Source of the DNA: Aurantiochytrium sp. KH105
Lineage: Eukaryota; Sar; Bigyra; Thraustochytrida; Thraustochytriidae
NCBI GenBank assembly: GCA_003116975.1
Contig: BGKB01000006.1
Coordinates: 310,001 to 374,000 of the forward strand
Direction: 5' to 3'
Length of the DNA: 64,000 nucleotides
Both the position numbers and the translations under genes were made by a program. The notes beneath the pieces are model-generated. The model did not search any database, had not been told where the DNA came from, and saw only the letters and a program-made list of their open reading frames with translations. The stretch's first letter is position 1; every line of letters starts with the position of its first letter. This document shows positions 61,271 through 64,000 of the stretch, one piece after another.

Positions 61271-62461
61271 CTATGCGTTGTTCACATGAACTTTTATTTT
61301 GCTCATAGGCTTGGTGAAACGGAGCAGCTGCAGGACGCGTTGGCTCAAGTCAGACACCGAGAGCGTCGAGGGGAGAAATGAAGAGGTCGGCACGGACGTC
61401 ATGGCGAACCCGTTGGCCTCGGCGGCGGCTAAAACGTCGCTCTGATTGCAGCGGTCAACAAATCCACAAATGAAGAGAACCTCGGAGGGGTCCTCCTTTC
61501 CGCCGTCGACGTCGGCATCATCGGGATCTCGTGCTGCCAGCGCTTCAACGAGCTCAAACACCTCGGAAGGCTCGCCAAACGACGGATGGAAAACGTCCGT
61601 GCCGAGGACAACCCGCACGGGTCCCTCAACCTCTGCTGAGGAGAGCATGTTGAGCGATGCGCCGTGATCGCCCCAGAGAATTTTTTGCACAGAAATACTT
61701 GCTGAGGCAGCACCCGTCTCGCGCGCGTGCGTTGCCGTGCGTTGAAGCATTTCGCAGACGATATCTTCGCCGTCTGCAATGCACACGCTCTTGGGGCCGA
61801 GTTGGGCGGCCGCAAAGCCGACGAGCCCGCATCCGGCGCCAATTTCCACCACGTGCTTACCGCGAAGAAGTTCGGCTGCACCCACGATGTACCATGTGAG
61901 AAGCTGCGAGACCGGCCAGACAATGGTGCCCGTCATGTCGTAGGCGGTCGCCTTTGCACTGTGCGCGAAGAGCTCGACGCAGACGTCCGAGCCGAACTGG
62001 AACGAGATGAGCTCGGCATCGTCTGCGCGCGGCAGGAACAAGGACGGTTCAAAGAAGACTTCATCGTCCTCCTCCTGCTCCTCCTCCTCCTCCTCGGCGT
62101 TTCCCTCGTCTTCCTTTTCCTTTTCGTTATCCTTCTTTCGCGCTCCTGCAAGCAGGCCTGTCCGCTGGACGGCCGACGCGTCCACGAAAGCGTCCACCAC
62201 TTCGAGGTTCCGCGCGGGGTCTCCAAGCACACCACCACCTTGAACTCTCTCATCATCATCAACTTCTTCTCCTAGGCCTACTCTATCATCATCTTCGCCG
62301 CCCTCGCCGGCGCCGCCCGCGCCCGCGCCCGCCTCGCGCCCGCGCTCCTGCGCAGCGGCATCGCCAGCCCCGCCCGCCGCGCCGCGCCCGGCCAGGTCGC
62401 GCGCGGGCGGCTCGCGCGGGAGCTCCGGGTCCGCGCGCGCGCCCGCCTCCGCCTGCGCCAT
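61271..62461 (-). CDS. METTL21-type (family 16) protein methyltransferase
   Basis: A 396-residue protein. The first 145 residues are Ala/Gly/Glu-rich and then strongly acidic (a Glu run near 123-133), an extension not found in METTL21 proteins of about 220-250 residues. The catalytic core starts near 150: the family entry motif TGTIVWPVSQLLTWYI (178-193), SAM loop VVEIGAGCGLVGFAAAQLG (204-222), CIADGED and LGTDVFHPSFGE. Members methylate lysines of chaperones and translation factors (Hsp70, VCP, eEF1A); the substrate here cannot be told. The DXXY-like post-motif II reads TDVF. It is downstream of the small membrane-protein gene on the same strand, 270 bases away. Confidence 0.85.
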   Translation of the reverse strand: MAQAEAGARADPELPREPPARDLAGRGAAGGAGDAAAQERGREAGAGAGGAGEGGEDDDRVGLGEEVDDDERVQGGGVLGDPARNLEVVDAFVDASAVQRTGLLAGARKKDNEKEKEDEGNAEEEEEEQEEDDEVFFEPSLFLPRADDAELISFQFGSDVCVELFAHSAKATAYDMTGTIVWPVSQLLTWYIVGAAELLRGKHVVEIGAGCGLVGFAAAQLGPKSVCIADGEDIVCEMLQRTATHARETGAASASISVQKILWGDHGASLNMLSSAEVEGPVRVVLGTDVFHPSFGEPSEVFELVEALAARDPDDADVDGGKEDPSEVLFICGFVDRCNQSDVLAAAEANGFAMTSVPTSSFLPSTLSVSDLSQRVLQLLRFTKPMSKIKVHVNNA

Positions 62462-62731
62462 GCCGCTCGCCGCCGCGCCCGCCGCCTCGCCCGCGTCGCC
62501 CGCGTCGCCCGCGTCGCCCGCGTTCGGGGTTTGCGCCGCGACGGCGAGGCGGGGCGAGCTGGCCGCGCTGAGATGCGCTGGCCGCGCTGAGATGAGATGG
62601 CTGCGATGACGAGATGGCTGCGATGGCGCGAGGAGGAGGGGAGCGCGGCCGCGGCGTGCACGAGCGGAAGGCGCGGCCGCGGCGTGCGCGAGCGGAAGGC
62701 GCGAGGGAGGGAGGCTGCGCGGCGGCGGCGG

Positions 62732-63106
62732 CTACGCGGGCGGCGCGGCGGCGTCGCCGGGGGCCGCGGGCGCGGGCGCGGGAGCGGGTGGCGCGGCCGG
62801 GTTCGCGGAGGAGGAGGAGGAGGAGGCGAGGAAGGGGAAATCGTCGGGCTTGGGCGGGTGCTGCGCGCGCCTGCCGCGCCAGACGCGGCGCTCGAAGTCC
62901 CAGTCGGGGTCCACGCCTGCGTCGCGGGAGCCGGTGTTCAGGTACGCGCCGCGGATCACCTGGTTGCCCGTGAGCGCGTTCTCCTGCTGCTGCAGGTTCA
63001 CCTGCGCCTGCTTGAGCTTGTTGCTGTACCACATGGGCACGGACGCGCACAGCCCGATGAAGCCCACGAGGCCTGCCGCCGTCGCAAGATTCCGCCGCGA
63101 GGCCAT
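62732..63106 (-). CDS. small single-pass membrane protein, probably mitochondrial
   Basis: A 124-residue protein beginning MASRRNLATAAGLVGFIGLC. A hydrophobic helix at about 7-25 is followed by WYSNKLKQAQVNLQQQENAL and a compact block GNQVIRGAYLNTGSRD and DPDWDFERRVWRG; the remainder is Pro/Ala-rich. The short, N-terminally anchored plan with a conserved-looking GAYLNTGSRD motif recalls small mitochondrial inner-membrane proteins, but I could not name the family. The frame is open 30 codons upstream without a better start. Location in mitochondria is inference. Confidence 0.7.
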   Translation of the reverse strand: MASRRNLATAAGLVGFIGLCASVPMWYSNKLKQAQVNLQQQENALTGNQVIRGAYLNTGSRDAGVDPDWDFERRVWRGRRAQHPPKPDDFPFLASSSSSSANPAAPPAPAPAPAAPGDAAAPPA

Positions 63107-63671
63107 GGCTGCGGCGCTCCCGTCAGCGTCGCGCGGGCGCTGCCTTGCTCTGGTGCTGCCTGCCCTCGGCGAGTTGCTCCGATTGTGAGATTGCAATGCT
63201 TTGCTCTCTCACGCTCAGCTTGGTGGAGGTGTTTGGGCCGGGACGCAATACTCCGCTCCGCAAGTTCATGTCAACGGTTCGCGACAATGATCAGGACATC
63301 GATGCACGCATCACTGGCAGGCAGGCAGGCAGGCAGACAGACAGGCAGGCAAGCAGGCAGACAGCCGAGTAGGCAGACAGTCTGTCACTCACTCACGGTC
63401 AGTCAGATGGTCGACAAGTCAGTCGCTGCCATTCAGGAGTATGATTTATCTGCTACGGCTGGCCTCGGGTCCTTCCCTCCCAGGTCCGCGAATTGCACTT
63501 TCCGATGGAGCTCCCGTGGCCGAGGAGATCCTGCTGCCAAGGTATGTATCATGACGCGAAGCCTTGATGAAATATCGACACTGCGGATGGCAAACATGCA
63601 GACGAGCTTGCGTCGATGCACGTATGCAAATTTGCAAATATGATCTCGATTTTAGACTACCACCTTCCCGC
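63107..63671. other. intergenic gap with tandem repeats
   Basis: A 565-base spacer between minus-strand genes. It contains a GGCA/GACA repeat at 63316-63364. No gene is seen. Confidence 0.5.
63316..63364. repeat. (GGCA)n/(GACA)n repeat
   Basis: Mixed GGCA and GACA tetranucleotide units. Confidence 0.9.
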
Positions 63672-63982
63672 TTAGCTGGTATCCTGCGCGGCACCGGAGT
63701 CTTGCGTCGCGACGGCGACTTCACTAGCAGCCACTGAAAGCATGTCGGCTGCAGCCTCGGCGGTTGGACGTTTGCTGGGATCTGGGTGCAAAAGAGCGCG
63801 CAAGAGATTTTGCACAACACCGTTCTCACGACGCGAATTAATGATTTCGACGTGTGGTGCAAGACGCGGGTTTTCCGCGGCATTTTCCAGGTCTGGCATG
63901 GGAACCTGGCCCGGCAAGGCAGCTCCGATGAGGTCGAATAGGTCTTTGGGGCTGATCGAGAAATATGGAAGGACAGAATAGA
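63672..63982 (-). CDS. C-terminal exon of a protein kinase (partial)
   Basis: The last exon of a gene that continues past the window end. The acceptor CGTTACAG lies at 63990-63983; the exon then reads VYSVLPYFSISPKDLFDLIG (the V codon is split) and on through LLRALLHPDPSKRPTAEAAADML, the subdomain XI signature with the invariant Arg. The start resembles DVYS of kinase subdomain IX, which would place the missing catalytic core upstream. A short Ala/Ser-rich tail follows. Kinase class cannot be told from this piece. Confidence 0.8.
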
Positions 63983-64000
63983 CTGTAACGTAAATCGAAA

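Noticed and set aside
1-64000. tRNA, rRNA, CRISPR, transposon or retroelement sequences
   Set aside because: I looked for tRNA B-box words, long direct or inverted repeats, and polymerase, integrase or transposase motifs and found none. The repeats are simple microsatellites.

Overview
The window is nuclear DNA from a gene-dense, GC-rich single-celled eukaryote. The signs are spliceosomal introns (few, short, often close to the start codon), cytosolic ribosomal protein genes (eL38, uL16), the U5 snRNP GTPase Snu114, a U-box E4 ligase, Elongin C, a MyTH4-FERM myosin, a golgin-like coiled coil and a tubulin polyglutamylase subunit (which points to a flagellated stage). An E. coli-type NADP glutamate dehydrogenase, about one gene per 2.4 kb, mostly intronless genes and GC-rich third positions fit a stramenopile such as a thraustochytrid (Labyrinthulomycetes). 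That placement is inference; other compact protist lineages are not excluded. I saw no tRNA, rRNA, CRISPR, transposon or viral remnant.

Layout: 0.5-7.3 kb holds a FAIM-like protein with endocytic motifs (+), an acidic coiled-coil protein (+), HemK/PrmC methyltransferase (-) and a SANT-domain protein (+, three exons). 8-16.6 kb holds eL38 (+, first exon is only the ATG), RPF2 (-), ribokinase (+), a DGQHR/ParB-like protein (+), a small probable mitoribosomal protein (+) and an ABHD1/3-type hydrolase (-). 17.6-27.2 kb holds UFD2/UBE4 (+), an EF-hand protein (-), a coiled-coil protein (+) and uL16 (-, three exons). 28.6-38.9 kb holds a WD40-Roc-COR-TIR protein (+), Snu114/EFTUD2 (-) and NADP-GDH (+). 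39.5-50.9 kb holds TPGS2 (-), mL43 (-), an acidic RVxF protein (+), a golgin-like protein (-) and a CUEDC1-like protein (+). After a 2.85 kb gene-poor stretch come a 1,819-residue MyTH4-FERM myosin (+), Elongin C (-), a METTL21-type methyltransferase (-), a small membrane protein (-) and the 3' end of a protein kinase gene (-).

Genes lie on both strands with no operon logic. Many are head-to-head across 0.5-1.4 kb GC-rich gaps or tail-to-tail across 0.2-0.8 kb gaps. Functional themes are translation and ribosome assembly (eL38, uL16, RPF2, mL43, HemK), ubiquitin and proteostasis (UFD2, Elongin C, CUEDC1-like), membrane traffic and cytoskeleton (FAIM/NPF protein, golgin, myosin, TPGS2), and signalling (Roco-TIR, EF-hand, RVxF protein, kinase). 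The two most unusual products are the WD40-Roc-COR-TIR protein, which joins a propeller sensor, a GTPase switch and a TIR domain that keeps the residue expected for NADase activity, and the DGQHR-domain protein, whose recognisable relatives are prokaryotic DndB/ParB-like proteins.
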